DNA from: Oscillospiraceae bacterium
GTDB lineage: Bacteria; Bacillota; Clostridia; Oscillospirales; Oscillospiraceae
Reading direction: 5' to 3'
Length of the DNA: 64,000 nucleotides
Assembly (NCBI GenBank): GCA_015067545.1
Contig: SVMG01000005.1
Span: forward strand, 62,001-126,000
A program made the translations under genes and the position numbers. A model generated the notes under the pieces. That model was not told where the DNA came from and made no database searches. It saw only the letters and a program-made list of their open reading frames with translations. Shown piece by piece: positions 25,387-33,894 of this stretch. Every line of letters begins with the position of its first letter. Position 1 is the first letter of the stretch.

Positions 25387-25595
25387 AACGAATTTTTCTT
25401 GCTTTGATCCACTTTTATCAAAAGCATATCTCTGTCAACACACCCCCAAGTTGCCGTTTCCGTCCTACCTGCTCGGCCTATGCCTGCGAAGCCATTGAAA
25501 AATACGGGGCACTCAAGGGCGGATGGCTGGCCTTTCGCCGGCTTCTGCGGTGCAACCCTTTCTACAAGGGCGATTTTTACGACCCCGTGCCATGA
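25383..25595 (+). CDS. yidD: Membrane protein insertion efficiency factor YidD
   Basis: 70 residues. A membrane-associated helper of YidC/SecYEG insertion. It shows IHFYQKHIS, the cysteine-rich [31 protein letters not shown] and CNP, which are the family hallmarks. The start ATG 25383 overlaps rnpA, and yidC follows after 21 bases. Confidence 0.95.
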   Translation: MKRIFLALIHFYQKHISVNTPPSCRFRPTCSAYACEAIEKYGALKGGWLAFRRLLRCNPFYKGDFYDPVP

Positions 25596-25616
25596 ACTCA
25601 CAAGGAGTAAACTGTA

Positions 25617-26822
25617 ATGGAAATTATCACTGTCCCCTTTGGATGGCTGCTGAACTTTTTGTACCAGCTGACTGACAGCTACGGTCTTTCGCTGATCCTG
25701 TTCGCCGTTTTGGTGCAGATCGTTTTGCTCCCCATCAGCGCAAAATCCAAAAAAAGCATGATGAAAATGACCCGGCTTCAACCCCGGCTCAATGCCATCA
25801 AGGAAAAATACGCCAACGACCAGCAGAAGCAGCAGGAAGCCATGCAGCAGCTGCAAAAGGAAGAAGGCGTGGGCCTGGGCTGCGGTGGCTGCCTGTGGAG
25901 CTTTGTTCCTCTGCTGATTTTGATTCCCCTTTATACCATCATCCGTGAGCCTCTGACCAATATGCTGGGTGCCAGCGCAGAGGTGGCCGCGGAGATCGCC
26001 AAGATCCTGGGTGCAAACACCAATGACGGCTATTGGCAGATCGCTGCCGCACAGGCAATTTTTGACGATCCCTCCCGGTTTGCCGCCGTACCCGGCATCA
26101 CAGAGCAGACCCTGGCAGGTATCGACTTCAATTTCCTCGGCATTGCCATGGGTAACATTCCCAGCTTCAATGTCTTCAGCGATGCCTGGGTATGGAACTG
26201 GGCGCACATCGGCGCTGTGCTGGTGCCCCTGATCTCCGCCGGCAGCCAGATCCTGCAGACCCAGATCTCCCGGAAAATGAATAACTCCCTGGTGACCAAC
26301 GAGAAGGGCATCCAGGATAAGGAAGCGGCTGAGCAGAGCCAGTCCGCACAGACCTCCAAGGTCATGATGTGGATGATGCCCCTTATGAGCCTGTTCATCG
26401 GCTTCAGCGTGCCTGTGGCACTGAGCCTTTACTGGTTCATCGGCGGTGTGGTGCGTACAGTTGAAGATACCATTCTGACCAAGCATTACCGCAAGATCTA
26501 CGACGCCGAGGACGCTGAGCGTCTGAAGAAGGCCATGGAGCAGGATGCCATTGAGGCTGAGAAGGAGCGCATCCGGGCTGAAAAGCGGGCTGCAAATCCC
26601 GACGGCATCACCGAAAACACCAGCAAGAAGAAGCTGCAGAAGAAACAGCAGCAGGCAGAAGAGGCCGCAAGAGCCGCTGCCAAGCGTGAATACGACGCCA
26701 AGAAGGGCATCGTGGAGGAAGAGCCGGAGGAGAAGAAGACCCTTTCCGGTATTGCTGACCGCCCCTACTGCAAGGGCCGGGCCTACGATCCCAACCGCTA
26801 CAAAAATACGGAGGAAGAATAA
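25617..26822 (+). CDS. yidC: Membrane protein insertase YidC/OxaA
   Basis: 401 residues. Inserts proteins into the membrane alone or with Sec. The 60KD_IMP core spans about 12-290. It has TM1 LILFAVLVQIVLLPIS, the cytoplasmic hairpin KKSMMKMTRLQPRLNAIKEK, then FVPLLILIPLYTIIREPL and late helices (WMMPLMSLFIGFSVPVALSLYW). The loop between TM2 and TM3 is longer than in Bacillus. There is no lipobox, and the charged lysine/glutamate tail (310-401) may bind ribosomes. Its stop overlaps the next gene by one base. Confidence 0.95.
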   Translation: MEIITVPFGWLLNFLYQLTDSYGLSLILFAVLVQIVLLPISAKSKKSMMKMTRLQPRLNAIKEKYANDQQKQQEAMQQLQKEEGVGLGCGGCLWSFVPLLILIPLYTIIREPLTNMLGASAEVAAEIAKILGANTNDGYWQIAAAQAIFDDPSRFAAVPGITEQTLAGIDFNFLGIAMGNIPSFNVFSDAWVWNWAHIGAVLVPLISAGSQILQTQISRKMNNSLVTNEKGIQDKEAAEQSQSAQTSKVMMWMMPLMSLFIGFSVPVALSLYWFIGGVVRTVEDTILTKHYRKIYDAEDAERLKKAMEQDAIEAEKERIRAEKRAANPDGITENTSKKKLQKKQQQAEEAARAAAKREYDAKKGIVEEEPEEKKTLSGIADRPYCKGRAYDPNRYKNTEEE

Positions 26823-27670
26823 TGGAAAAGACTTTGGTTGCCACCGGCAAAACCATCGATCTGGCCATTGAAGCCGCTTTGACCCAGCTGGGCATGGATC
26901 GGGACAGTGTTTCTGTCCAGGTCCTGGCACAGGCAAAATCCGGTTTCCTGGGCATCGGCGCCCAGCCGGCCAAGGTTCAGATCACCTACGAAGCACCCGA
27001 TCCCGCCCCCCGCGCTGCCCTGTCTTCCGCTTCCCGGAGCAAGCCCAAGGCCGCTCCCGTAAAGAAGCCCGAAGCACCCAAGGCAGAAGCCCCTAAGAGC
27101 GTCGCTCCCAAGCAGGAGGCCAAGCCCGCTGCGCCCAAGGCAGAGCGCAAGAGCGAGCCCAAAAAGGAAGCTCCCAAGGCTCCCAAAGAGCCCAAGGTCT
27201 ATGCTCCTGCTGAGCCCGGCTCTGTGGAAGAGAAGATCGAGATTTTCCTGAAGGGTCTTTTGGAGCACATGGGCTCCAAGGCCGTGCCCCACGCCGTCAA
27301 GGGCGAGGGCAATACTTACAACGTAGAGTTCACCGGCGAGGATCTGGGCTACCTGATCGGCCGCCGGGGCGATACCCTGGATGCGCTGCAGCATCTGGCC
27401 AATTATACCATCAACCGGGGCGTGGAGGGCCACATCCGCATCAATGTGGATGCTGAGGACTACCGCGCCAAGCGGGAGGACAGCCTGAGCCGCTATGCCC
27501 GCAAGAAGGCACAGCAGGTGCTGAAGGCCCGCCGCCGCACCACCTTGGAGCCCATGAACGCTTACGAGCGCCATGTGATCCACTCCGCCCTGCAGGATAT
27601 GGACAACATCACCACCCACTCCACCGGCACCGAGCCCAACCGCCGGGTGGTCATCGAATACGTCCGCTAA
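26822..27670 (+). CDS. khpB: RNA-binding protein Jag/KhpB
   Basis: 282 residues: Jag-N domain (about 1-52), a long low-complexity linker rich in Ala, Pro, Lys and Glu (about 58-130), a KH domain with the GxxG loop IGRRGDTL (about 175-182) and an R3H domain (about 215-280, with EPMNAYERHVIHSAL). It works with KhpA in RNA control of cell division and elongation in Firmicutes. The start shares one base with the yidC stop. It is the last gene of the rpmH operon. Confidence 0.94.
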   Translation: MEKTLVATGKTIDLAIEAALTQLGMDRDSVSVQVLAQAKSGFLGIGAQPAKVQITYEAPDPAPRAALSSASRSKPKAAPVKKPEAPKAEAPKSVAPKQEAKPAAPKAERKSEPKKEAPKAPKEPKVYAPAEPGSVEEKIEIFLKGLLEHMGSKAVPHAVKGEGNTYNVEFTGEDLGYLIGRRGDTLDALQHLANYTINRGVEGHIRINVDAEDYRAKREDSLSRYARKKAQQVLKARRRTTLEPMNAYERHVIHSALQDMDNITTHSTGTEPNRRVVIEYVR

Positions 27671-27676
27671 GTTTGT

Positions 27677-27709
27677 ACATCCCCGGCCTTCTGCCGGGGA
27701 TGTTTTTTT
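27677..27709 (+). terminator. Terminator of the rpmH-khpB operon
   Basis: ACATCCCCGGC pairs with GCCGGGGATGT around a short loop, followed by TTTTTT. Confidence 0.9.
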
Positions 27710-27710
27710 A

Positions 27711-27871
27711 CCTTCCCCCGAGGGGAAGGTGCTGAGCGACAGCGAAGCGGAAGAGGAATACGGGCGGTAATGTTGGCCAAAACCACTGTATAGGCTTATT
27801 CCTATGCTCTGTTCTGCCGCCATTCCTCACCCGTCTGCCCTTTGGGCATCCACCCTCCCCCCGGGGGAGGG
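27711..27871. repeat. Intergenic repeat family A, copy 5
   Basis: Ends as in copy 2. Variable arms are GCTGAGC/GCGAAGC type and GCCC/GGGC. The centre TATAGGCTTATTCCTATGCT is close to that of copies 2 and 6. Confidence 0.85.
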
Positions 27872-27935
27872 TATAGGGGGAGGCTTTTTTATAAATCCAA
27901 CCCTCAAAAAGATACGGAAAATCTTAGAAAATCAG

Positions 27936-27964
27936 TAGACATTCCTCGCGTTTTATGTTACAAT
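27936..27964 (+). promoter_or_regulatory. Promoter of pckA
   Basis: TAGACA at 27936-27941, a 17-base spacer and TACAAT at 27959-27964. The leader is about 85 bases, with AGGAGG before the ATG. Confidence 0.65.
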
Positions 27965-28050
27965 GTATGTGGTGAAGATTGGACTTTGTCCATCACCAAA
28001 TAACATAATTTCAGCGGCTTTGACCGCACATAATTCAGGAGGAAAATAAA

Positions 28051-29655
28051 ATGGCATTGTCTCTCGAAAAGTACGGCATTACCGGCGCTACCGAAGTCAT
28101 CTGCAACCCCTCTTATGAGGAGCTGTTCCAGGCTGAGATGGATCCCACTCTGGAAGGCTACGAGAAGGGTCAGCTGACCGAGCTGGGCGCTGTGAATGTG
28201 ATGACCGGTATCTACACCGGCCGTTCTCCCAAAGATAAGTTCATCGTTATGGACGAAAACTCCAAGGACACCGTGTGGTGGACCTCCAAGGAGTTCGCCA
28301 ACGACAACAAGCCCGCTTCTCAGGAAGCATGGAAAGCTTGCAAGGAGCTGGCTATCAAGGAGCTGAGCAATAAGAAGCTGTACGTCATGGACGTCTTCTG
28401 CGGCACCAACCCCGACTCCCGTATGGCGATCCGCTTCATCATGGAAGTGGCATGGCAGGCTCACTTTGTTAAGAACATGTTCATCGCTCCCACTGCTGAG
28501 GAGCTTCAGAACTTTGAGCCCGACTTCGTGGTTTACAACGCCTCCAAGGCTAAGGTTGAGAACTACAAGGAGCTGGGTCTGAACTCTGAGACCGCAGTTC
28601 TCTTTAACATCACCTCCCGCGAGCAGGTCATTCTGAACACCTGGTACGGCGGCGAGATGAAGAAGGGCATGTTCTCCATGATGAACTACTACCTGCCCCT
28701 GAACGGCATGGCTTCCATGCACTGCTCCGCCAACACCGACATGAACGGTGAGAACACCGCTCTGTTCTTCGGTCTGTCCGGCACCGGCAAGACCACCCTG
28801 TCCACCGACCCCAAGCGTCTGCTGATCGGTGACGACGAGCACGGCTGGGACGACAACGGCGTCTTCAACTTCGAGGGCGGCTGCTACGCAAAGGTCATCA
28901 ACCTGGATGCTGACTCCGAGCCCGACATCTACAACGCCATCAAGCGCAACGCTCTGCTGGAGAATGTTACTGTTGATGCAGAAGGCAAGTGCGACTTCGC
29001 TGACGGCTCCGTCACCGAGAACACCCGTGTTTCCTACCCCATCAACCACATTGAGAAGATCGTTCGCCCCAAGTCCTGCGGCCCCGATGCCAAGAATGTC
29101 ATCTTCCTGTCCGCTGACGCTTTCGGCGTTCTGCCCCCCGTTTCCATTCTGACTCCCGAGCAGACTCAGTACTACTTCCTGTCCGGCTTCACTTCCAAAC
29201 TGGCCGGCACCGAGCGTGGCATCACTGAGCCCACTCCCACCTTCTCCGCCTGCTTCGGCGCAGCCTTCCTGGAGCTGCACCCCACCAAGTACGGCGAAGA
29301 GCTGGTTAAGAAGATGGAGAAGAGTGGTGCCAAGGCTTACCTGGTCAACACCGGCTGGAACGGCACCGGCAAGCGTATCTCCATCAAGGACACCCGCGGC
29401 ATCATCGACGCCATCCTGGATGGCTCCATCCTGAAGGCTGAGACCAAGACCATTCCTTACTTCGGCTTCGAAGTGCCCACCAGCCTGCCCGGCGTTGACA
29501 GCGGCATCCTGGATCCCAGAGACACCTATGCTGATGCTTCCGAGTGGGATGCAAAGGCTCAGGATCTGGCTAAGCGCTTCATCAAGAACTTTGAGAAGTA
29601 CACCGGCAATGACGAGGGCAAGGCTCTGGTCGCCGCCGGCCCCAAGGCTGAGTAA
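28051..29655 (+). CDS. pckA: Phosphoenolpyruvate carboxykinase (ATP)
   Basis: Interconverts oxaloacetate + ATP and PEP + CO2 + ADP. 534 residues. The kinase loop [11 protein letters not shown] (about 241-251), the metal-binding [10 protein letters not shown], and the N-terminal [10 protein letters not shown] are present. The uniform codon choice (GGC, AAG, ACC, CTG) suggests high expression. In gut anaerobes it often runs from PEP to oxaloacetate and gains ATP. The oxaloacetate decarboxylase genes downstream fit a shared oxaloacetate node. AGGAGGAAAATAAA precedes the ATG. Confidence 0.97.
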   Translation: MALSLEKYGITGATEVICNPSYEELFQAEMDPTLEGYEKGQLTELGAVNVMTGIYTGRSPKDKFIVMDENSKDTVWWTSKEFANDNKPASQEAWKACKELAIKELSNKKLYVMDVFCGTNPDSRMAIRFIMEVAWQAHFVKNMFIAPTAEELQNFEPDFVVYNASKAKVENYKELGLNSETAVLFNITSREQVILNTWYGGEMKKGMFSMMNYYLPLNGMASMHCSANTDMNGENTALFFGLSGTGKTTLSTDPKRLLIGDDEHGWDDNGVFNFEGGCYAKVINLDADSEPDIYNAIKRNALLENVTVDAEGKCDFADGSVTENTRVSYPINHIEKIVRPKSCGPDAKNVIFLSADAFGVLPPVSILTPEQTQYYFLSGFTSKLAGTERGITEPTPTFSACFGAAFLELHPTKYGEELVKKMEKSGAKAYLVNTGWNGTGKRISIKDTRGIIDAILDGSILKAETKTIPYFGFEVPTSLPGVDSGILDPRDTYADASEWDAKAQDLAKRFIKNFEKYTGNDEGKALVAAGPKAE

Positions 29656-29678
29656 TTAAGTTTTTGTTTCTGCCCTTG

Positions 29679-29867
29679 GCCCCCTCTGAGGAGGGGGCTG
29701 GCAAAAATCTCTGATTTTTGACTGGGGGAGAGAACACTGAGTTGTATTCTCTCCCTCCGTCTTCGCCTTGCGGCGAATCCACTAATGATTGTGGTATACT
29801 TGCCGCTGGCAAGTATTATATTTATATTTCGCTGCGCTCTGCAACACCCTCCTCAGAGGGAGGCAAG
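29679..29867. repeat. Intergenic repeat family B, copy 6, carrying a nested family E element
   Basis: Ends GCCCCCTCTGAGGAGGGGGC and CCTCCTCAGAGGGAGG. Hairpins are CAAAAATC/GATTTTTG and TTCGCC/GGCGAA. Family E sits between the second hairpin and the closing end. It is the mirror image of copies 1 and 14. Confidence 0.85.
29786..29846. repeat. Nested family E element, copy 3
   Basis: TTGTGGTAT, hairpin TACTTGCC-GCT-GGCAAGTA, then ATTTCGCTGCGCTCTGCAAC. Confidence 0.82.
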
Positions 29868-29883
29868 GCGGCTGCGCCGCTGA

Positions 29884-29954
29884 CGGACGAGCAATGCTCG
29901 CCCCTACGGCATCAATGATAGGTTTCTATTGTAGGGGCGACCATCGGTCGTCCG
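29884..29954. repeat. Family D inverted pair
   Basis: A reverse copy (29884-29907, GAGCATTGCTC core, the same as in the RAYT gene) and a forward copy (29931-29954, arms GACC/GGTC), 23 bases apart. Confidence 0.88.
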
Positions 29955-29963
29955 CCAAAAGAG

Positions 29964-30000
29964 GACGGATTGCCACACCAGTGACATCATCGTTACACTG
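29964..30000. repeat. Partial family C element
   Basis: GGATTGCCACACCAGTGAC is present but the closing TTCGCAATGAC box is lost. Confidence 0.65.
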
Positions 30001-30005
30001 TGCAG

Positions 30006-30040
30006 CATTTTCAATTTTCAATTTTCAATTATCAATTCAC
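30006..30040. repeat. Short tandem repeat
   Basis: An 8- to 9-base unit, ATTTTCAA, repeated about three and a half times (CATTTTCAATTTTCAATT...), then ATCAATTCAC. Confidence 0.7.
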
Positions 30041-30128
30041 ACATATTGCAGAGCATAAAACTCCTTTTATGCCGTGCACTGTGCGTGAAGCACCTAAATT
30101 AGAAATATTATTTTGGAGGTTACACCAA

Positions 30129-31511
30129 ATGGCACAAAAAGTTCAATTTGTAGAGACTGTGCTGCGTGATGCCAACCAGTCCCTCATCGCAACCCGTCTG
30201 CCCTTCGAGAAGTTCGAGCCCATGCTGGAGACCATCGACAAGGCTGGCTTCTATGCCGCAGAATGCTGGGGCGGCGCCACCTTCGATGTCTGCCTGCGCT
30301 ACCTGAACGAAGATCCCTGGGAGCGTCTGCGCAAGATCCGCGCCAAGATGCCCAACACCAAGCTGCAGATGCTGCTGCGCGGTCAGAATGTTCTGGGCTA
30401 CTCCCACTATCCCGATGATTTCGTCAAGCTGTTCGTTGCAAAGGCTGTGGAAAACGGCATCGATGTGATCCGTATTTTCGACGCTCTGAACGACGTGAAG
30501 AACCTGAAGGTCGCCATGGAAGCCACCGTCAAGGCCGGCGCCATCGCTTCCGGCACCATTTCTTACACCACCTCTCCTGTCCATACCCACGCCAACTACG
30601 TGAAGATGGTCAAGGAACTGAAGGAAATGGGCGCTTCCACCATCTGTATCAAGGACATGGCCGGTATTATGGGTCCCCAGGAGGCTTACGACATGGTCTC
30701 CGCCATTAAGGACGCTGTGGATCTGCCCATCGACCTGCACACCCACTCCACCACCGGTCTGGCATTCATGACTTATCTGAAGGCCATCGAAGCCGGCGTG
30801 GACATCATCGACACCGCCATTTCTCCCTTCTCCGGCGGTACTTCCCAGCCCGCCACCGAGACTCTGGCTTACGCACTGCGTCAGCTGGGCTATCAGGTGG
30901 ATCTGGACGACGATTGCCTGGTGGCAATGGCCGACTACTTCAAGGGCGTGCGTGACGAATTCGTCTCTGACGGCACCATGATGCCCAAGTCCATGGCCAC
31001 CGACACCCAGTGCCTGACCTACCAGGTTCCCGGCGGTATGCTGAGTAACCTGCTCAGCCAACTGAAGCAGATGAACGCTCTGGACCGTTTCGATGAGGCC
31101 CTTGCTGAGACTCCCAAGGTCCGTAAGGACATGGGTTATCCCCCTCTGGTCACTCCCACTTCTCAGATGGTGGGCGTACAGGCTGTCCGTAATGTGCTGG
31201 ACGGCGAGCGCTACAAGACCGTTTCCAAGGAGATCAAGGCTTACTGCCGCGGCGAGTACGGTACAACTCCTGCTCCCATTGATCCCGAGATCCAGAACAA
31301 GATCCTGGGCGACGAAAAGCCCATCGAGGGCCGTTTTGCAGATTCCCTGGCTCCCGTGGTAGAAGACGCCCGTGCAAAGCTGGGAGACCTTGCCAAGTCC
31401 GACGAGGATGTGCTCAGCTACATTGCATTCCCCAACCTGGCTGAAAAGTTCCTCGAGAACCGCAAGGCCAAGGAAGAGAACGCCTGCACCTACTCCATCG
31501 TAGAAGCATAA
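30129..31511 (+). CDS. oadA: Oxaloacetate decarboxylase, carboxyltransferase (alpha) subunit
   Basis: Moves the carboxyl group of oxaloacetate to biotin. 460 residues with the TIM-barrel HMGL-like domain and the conserved PYC-OADA domain. It lacks a C-terminal biotin domain, which is a separate gene here. Visible signatures are ETVLRDANQSLIATRL, WGGATFDVCLRYLNEDPWERL, the lysine in CIKDMAGI and the metal-binding IDLHTHSTTGLA. The start is ATG 30129 after TTTTGGAGG. It opens a four-gene operon. A methylmalonyl-CoA carboxyltransferase 5S role is the main alternative. Confidence 0.93.
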   Translation: MAQKVQFVETVLRDANQSLIATRLPFEKFEPMLETIDKAGFYAAECWGGATFDVCLRYLNEDPWERLRKIRAKMPNTKLQMLLRGQNVLGYSHYPDDFVKLFVAKAVENGIDVIRIFDALNDVKNLKVAMEATVKAGAIASGTISYTTSPVHTHANYVKMVKELKEMGASTICIKDMAGIMGPQEAYDMVSAIKDAVDLPIDLHTHSTTGLAFMTYLKAIEAGVDIIDTAISPFSGGTSQPATETLAYALRQLGYQVDLDDDCLVAMADYFKGVRDEFVSDGTMMPKSMATDTQCLTYQVPGGMLSNLLSQLKQMNALDRFDEALAETPKVRKDMGYPPLVTPTSQMVGVQAVRNVLDGERYKTVSKEIKAYCRGEYGTTPAPIDPEIQNKILGDEKPIEGRFADSLAPVVEDARAKLGDLAKSDEDVLSYIAFPNLAEKFLENRKAKEENACTYSIVEA

Positions 31512-31523
31512 GGAGGAGATCCT

Positions 31524-31853
31524 ATGTTGACAAATGTGAGTTTGATGGATGCCGGCATTCTGGCCGCTCTGGGCTATGGCGTGGTGTTTGCCGGTCTGGT
31601 GGTGCTGATGATCGTCATCATCCTGGTGGGTAAGGTGTTTTCTGCTAAAAAGAAAAAAGCTTCTGCCGAAGCCGCTGCCCCTGTGGAGGTGGAGGAAGCT
31701 CCTGCCGCCCCCCTGGCTCCCGGCAGCGCCGGTCAGCTGAAGCTGTATGATACACCCCCCAAGACTGCTGCCATGCTCATGGCCATTGTTGCCGATAAGC
31801 TGGGCAAGCCCCTGAACGAACTGCGTTTTATTTCCATTAAGGAGGTCAAATAA
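31524..31853 (+). CDS. Oxaloacetate decarboxylase gamma-type subunit
   Basis: 109 residues. One N-terminal membrane helix ([22 protein letters not shown]), a lysine cluster, an Ala/Pro-rich linker and a short C-terminal domain. This is the OadG layout, in which the subunit holds the alpha and beta parts together at the membrane. It starts 13 bases after oadA and ends 1 base before the biotin carrier gene. Confidence 0.85.
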   Translation: MLTNVSLMDAGILAALGYGVVFAGLVVLMIVIILVGKVFSAKKKKASAEAAAPVEVEEAPAAPLAPGSAGQLKLYDTPPKTAAMLMAIVADKLGKPLNELRFISIKEVK

Positions 31854-31854
31854 G

Positions 31855-32259
31855 ATGAAATATAAAGTGACTCTGAACGGCCGTACCTACGAGATCGAGG
31901 TGGAGGCCGGCAAGGCAATGTGCCTGGATGAATATGAAGCCATCGCTCCCGCTGCTCCCGCCGCTGCACCCGTTGCAGCCGCAGAACCTGCTGCAGCTCC
32001 TGCTGCGCCCGCTGCTGCTCCTGCCGCTGCACCTGTGGTGGCCGGTGGTGAGGCTGTGAATGCTCCCATGCCCGGTACCATTCTGAAGGTCAATGTGCAG
32101 CCCGGACAGGCTGTGAAGGCCGGCGAGGTTTTGGTTGTGCTGGAAGCTATGAAGATGGAGAACGAAATTATGGCCCCCAAGGCCGGCACGGTTGCCCAGG
32201 TCCTGGTTTCCAAGGGCTCCAATGTTGATACCGGCGCTCCCATGGTGGTCCTGAACTAA
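31855..32259 (+). CDS. Biotin carboxyl carrier protein of the decarboxylase
   Basis: 134 residues. An N-terminal beta segment ([19 protein letters not shown]), an Ala/Pro linker (about 30-65) and a biotinyl domain with Lys100 in EAMKMEN as the biotin site. It shuttles CO2 from the alpha to the beta subunit. It lies between the gamma and beta genes. Confidence 0.94.
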   Translation: MKYKVTLNGRTYEIEVEAGKAMCLDEYEAIAPAAPAAAPVAAAEPAAAPAAPAAAPAAAPVVAGGEAVNAPMPGTILKVNVQPGQAVKAGEVLVVLEAMKMENEIMAPKAGTVAQVLVSKGSNVDTGAPMVVLN

Positions 32260-32273
32260 AAAGAGGGCCGCAC

Positions 32274-33500
32274 ATGAATATAAATATCGGTGAAATTCTG
32301 TTAAAGCTGTGGAACGATTCCGGCTTTGCCGCCATTGCTTCCGGCTTTATCAGTGACAATGGCTGGCAGTATGCGGTAATGCTGATCATCTCCTTTGTGC
32401 TGCTGTATTTGGCCATCGTCAAAAAATTTGAGCCGCTGCTGCTGGTGGGTATTGCCTTTGGCTGCCTGTTGAGCAATCTGCCCAAGGGCGGACTGTATCA
32501 CCAGGAGCTGTGGGATGCCTTTATGGATCCCAACAGTCCCCTATACCACAGCTATGGCGAAATTATGCGCAACGGCGGTCTGCTGGATATTTTCTATATC
32601 GGCGTTAAGACCAGCCTGTATCCCTGTCTGATTTTCATGGGCGTTGGTGCTATGACGGACTTTGGCCCGCTGATCTCCAATCCCAAAAGCCTGCTGCTGG
32701 GCGCAGCTGCTCAAATGGGCGTGTTTGCCGCCTTCTTCGGCGCGAATGCCCTGGGCTTCAATGTAAACGAAGCTGCTTCCATCGGCATCATCGGCGGTGC
32801 GGACGGCCCTACGGCCATCTTCCTCACCACCAAGCTTGCACCCCATCTGCTGGGTGCCATTGCGGTGGCCGCCTATTCCTACATGGCGCTGATCCCGCTG
32901 ATCCAGCCGCCCTTTATGCGTCTGCTGACCACCCCGGAGCAGAGAAAGATCAAGATGGTGCAGACCCGTACCGTCTCCAAGACCGAGAAGATCATCTTCC
33001 CCATTGTGGTAACCGTCTTTGTGGCCCTGCTGCTGCCGGATACAGCGGCGCTGATTGGCTGCCTGATGCTGGGTAACCTGTTGAAGGAAACCGGCGTGAC
33101 GGACCGTCTGAGCGATACCGTGCAAAATGCACTGATGAACATCGTCACCATTTTGCTGAGCACCGCGGTCGGTGCCACCATGGTGGGCTCCAACTTCCTC
33201 ACCGCTGAGACTTTGAAGATCATCGTGCTGGGCGTGTGCGCATTCGCGCTGTCCACCTGCGGCGGTCTGCTGGGCGGTCAGGTGATGTGCTTGCTTACCA
33301 AGGGCAAGATCAATCCGCTGATCGGCTCTGCCGGCGTTTCTGCCGTGCCCATGGCCGCCCGTGTGGCCAATGTGGAAGGTCAGAAGTACAACCCCTCCAA
33401 CTTCCTGTTGATGCACGCCATGGGCCCCAATGTGGCCGGCGTCATCGGCTCTGCCATCGCCGCAGGCTTTTTGCTCAGTGTTTGTCAGTTGCTGGGATAA
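32274..33500 (+). CDS. oadB: Oxaloacetate decarboxylase beta subunit, sodium pump
   Basis: A 408-residue membrane protein that decarboxylates carboxybiotin and exports Na+. The family core is clear: [19 protein letters not shown], then [34 protein letters not shown] and [19 protein letters not shown]. The conserved aspartate is in GGADGPT. The last gene of the operon, ended by a strong terminator. The sodium gradient it makes would link pckA-derived oxaloacetate to energy conservation. Methylmalonyl- or glutaconyl-CoA decarboxylase beta is the alternative. Confidence 0.93.
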   Translation: MNINIGEILLKLWNDSGFAAIASGFISDNGWQYAVMLIISFVLLYLAIVKKFEPLLLVGIAFGCLLSNLPKGGLYHQELWDAFMDPNSPLYHSYGEIMRNGGLLDIFYIGVKTSLYPCLIFMGVGAMTDFGPLISNPKSLLLGAAAQMGVFAAFFGANALGFNVNEAASIGIIGGADGPTAIFLTTKLAPHLLGAIAVAAYSYMALIPLIQPPFMRLLTTPEQRKIKMVQTRTVSKTEKIIFPIVVTVFVALLLPDTAALIGCLMLGNLLKETGVTDRLSDTVQNALMNIVTILLSTAVGATMVGSNFLTAETLKIIVLGVCAFALSTCGGLLGGQVMCLLTKGKINPLIGSAGVSAVPMAARVANVEGQKYNPSNFLLMHAMGPNVAGVIGSAIAAGFLLSVCQLLG

Positions 33501-33510
33501 GTTACATAGT

Positions 33511-33544
33511 AAAACACATCCACGAAAGTGGATGTGTTTTTTTA
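33511..33544 (+). terminator. Terminator of the decarboxylase operon
   Basis: The stem AAAACACATCCAC pairs with GTGGATGTGTTTT around a GAAA tetraloop, followed by more T. Confidence 0.92.
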
Positions 33545-33572
33545 TCATTTCGTCCGCAGTGGCGTCGCCAAA

Positions 33573-33747
33573 GGCTTCCCCTGGGGGAAGCTGTCAGCCA
33601 AATAGGCTGACTGATGAGGGTTAACCCCGCCGCAGGCGGCAAAAATTATATAAAAAATTATATATATTTACTGTGAATAAATGCCGTAATTATTACCCTC
33701 ATCCGCCCCAGTGTGCGCACTGGGGCACCTTCCCCCAGGGGAAGGCT
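33573..33747. repeat. Intergenic repeat family B, copy 7
   Basis: Ends GGCTTCCCCTGGGGGAAGC and CCTTCCCCCAGGGGAAGG. Hairpins are GTCAGCC/GGCTGAC and CCCCAGTG/CACTGGGG. The spacer has a GCCGCAGGCGGC hairpin and an A/T-rich stretch with TTATATA repeats. Confidence 0.82.
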
Positions 33748-33787
33748 TTTTTTATTCTTTTTTATATTGTATATCGCCAAAAAAACC

Positions 33788-33816
33788 TTGTTTTTTACAC
33801 AGAAATGTGATAAAAT
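33788..33816 (+). promoter_or_regulatory. Promoter of dnaA
   Basis: TTGTTT at 33788-33793, a 17-base spacer and TAAAAT at 33811-33816, 79 bases before the dnaA start. Confidence 0.6.
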
Positions 33817-33894
33817 TTAGGGTGAGAAAATATCGCCATTTTTGCCGTTTTTTTAGGAAATTTGGCAAAAAATATACACGAAAGGAGCCCTGTC

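Noticed and set aside
28051..33500. The biotin-dependent set as a propionate (methylmalonyl-CoA decarboxylase) cluster
   Set aside because: No mutase, epimerase or CoA-carboxyltransferase large subunit is nearby. The alpha subunit is of the oxaloacetate/pyruvate carboxyltransferase type.
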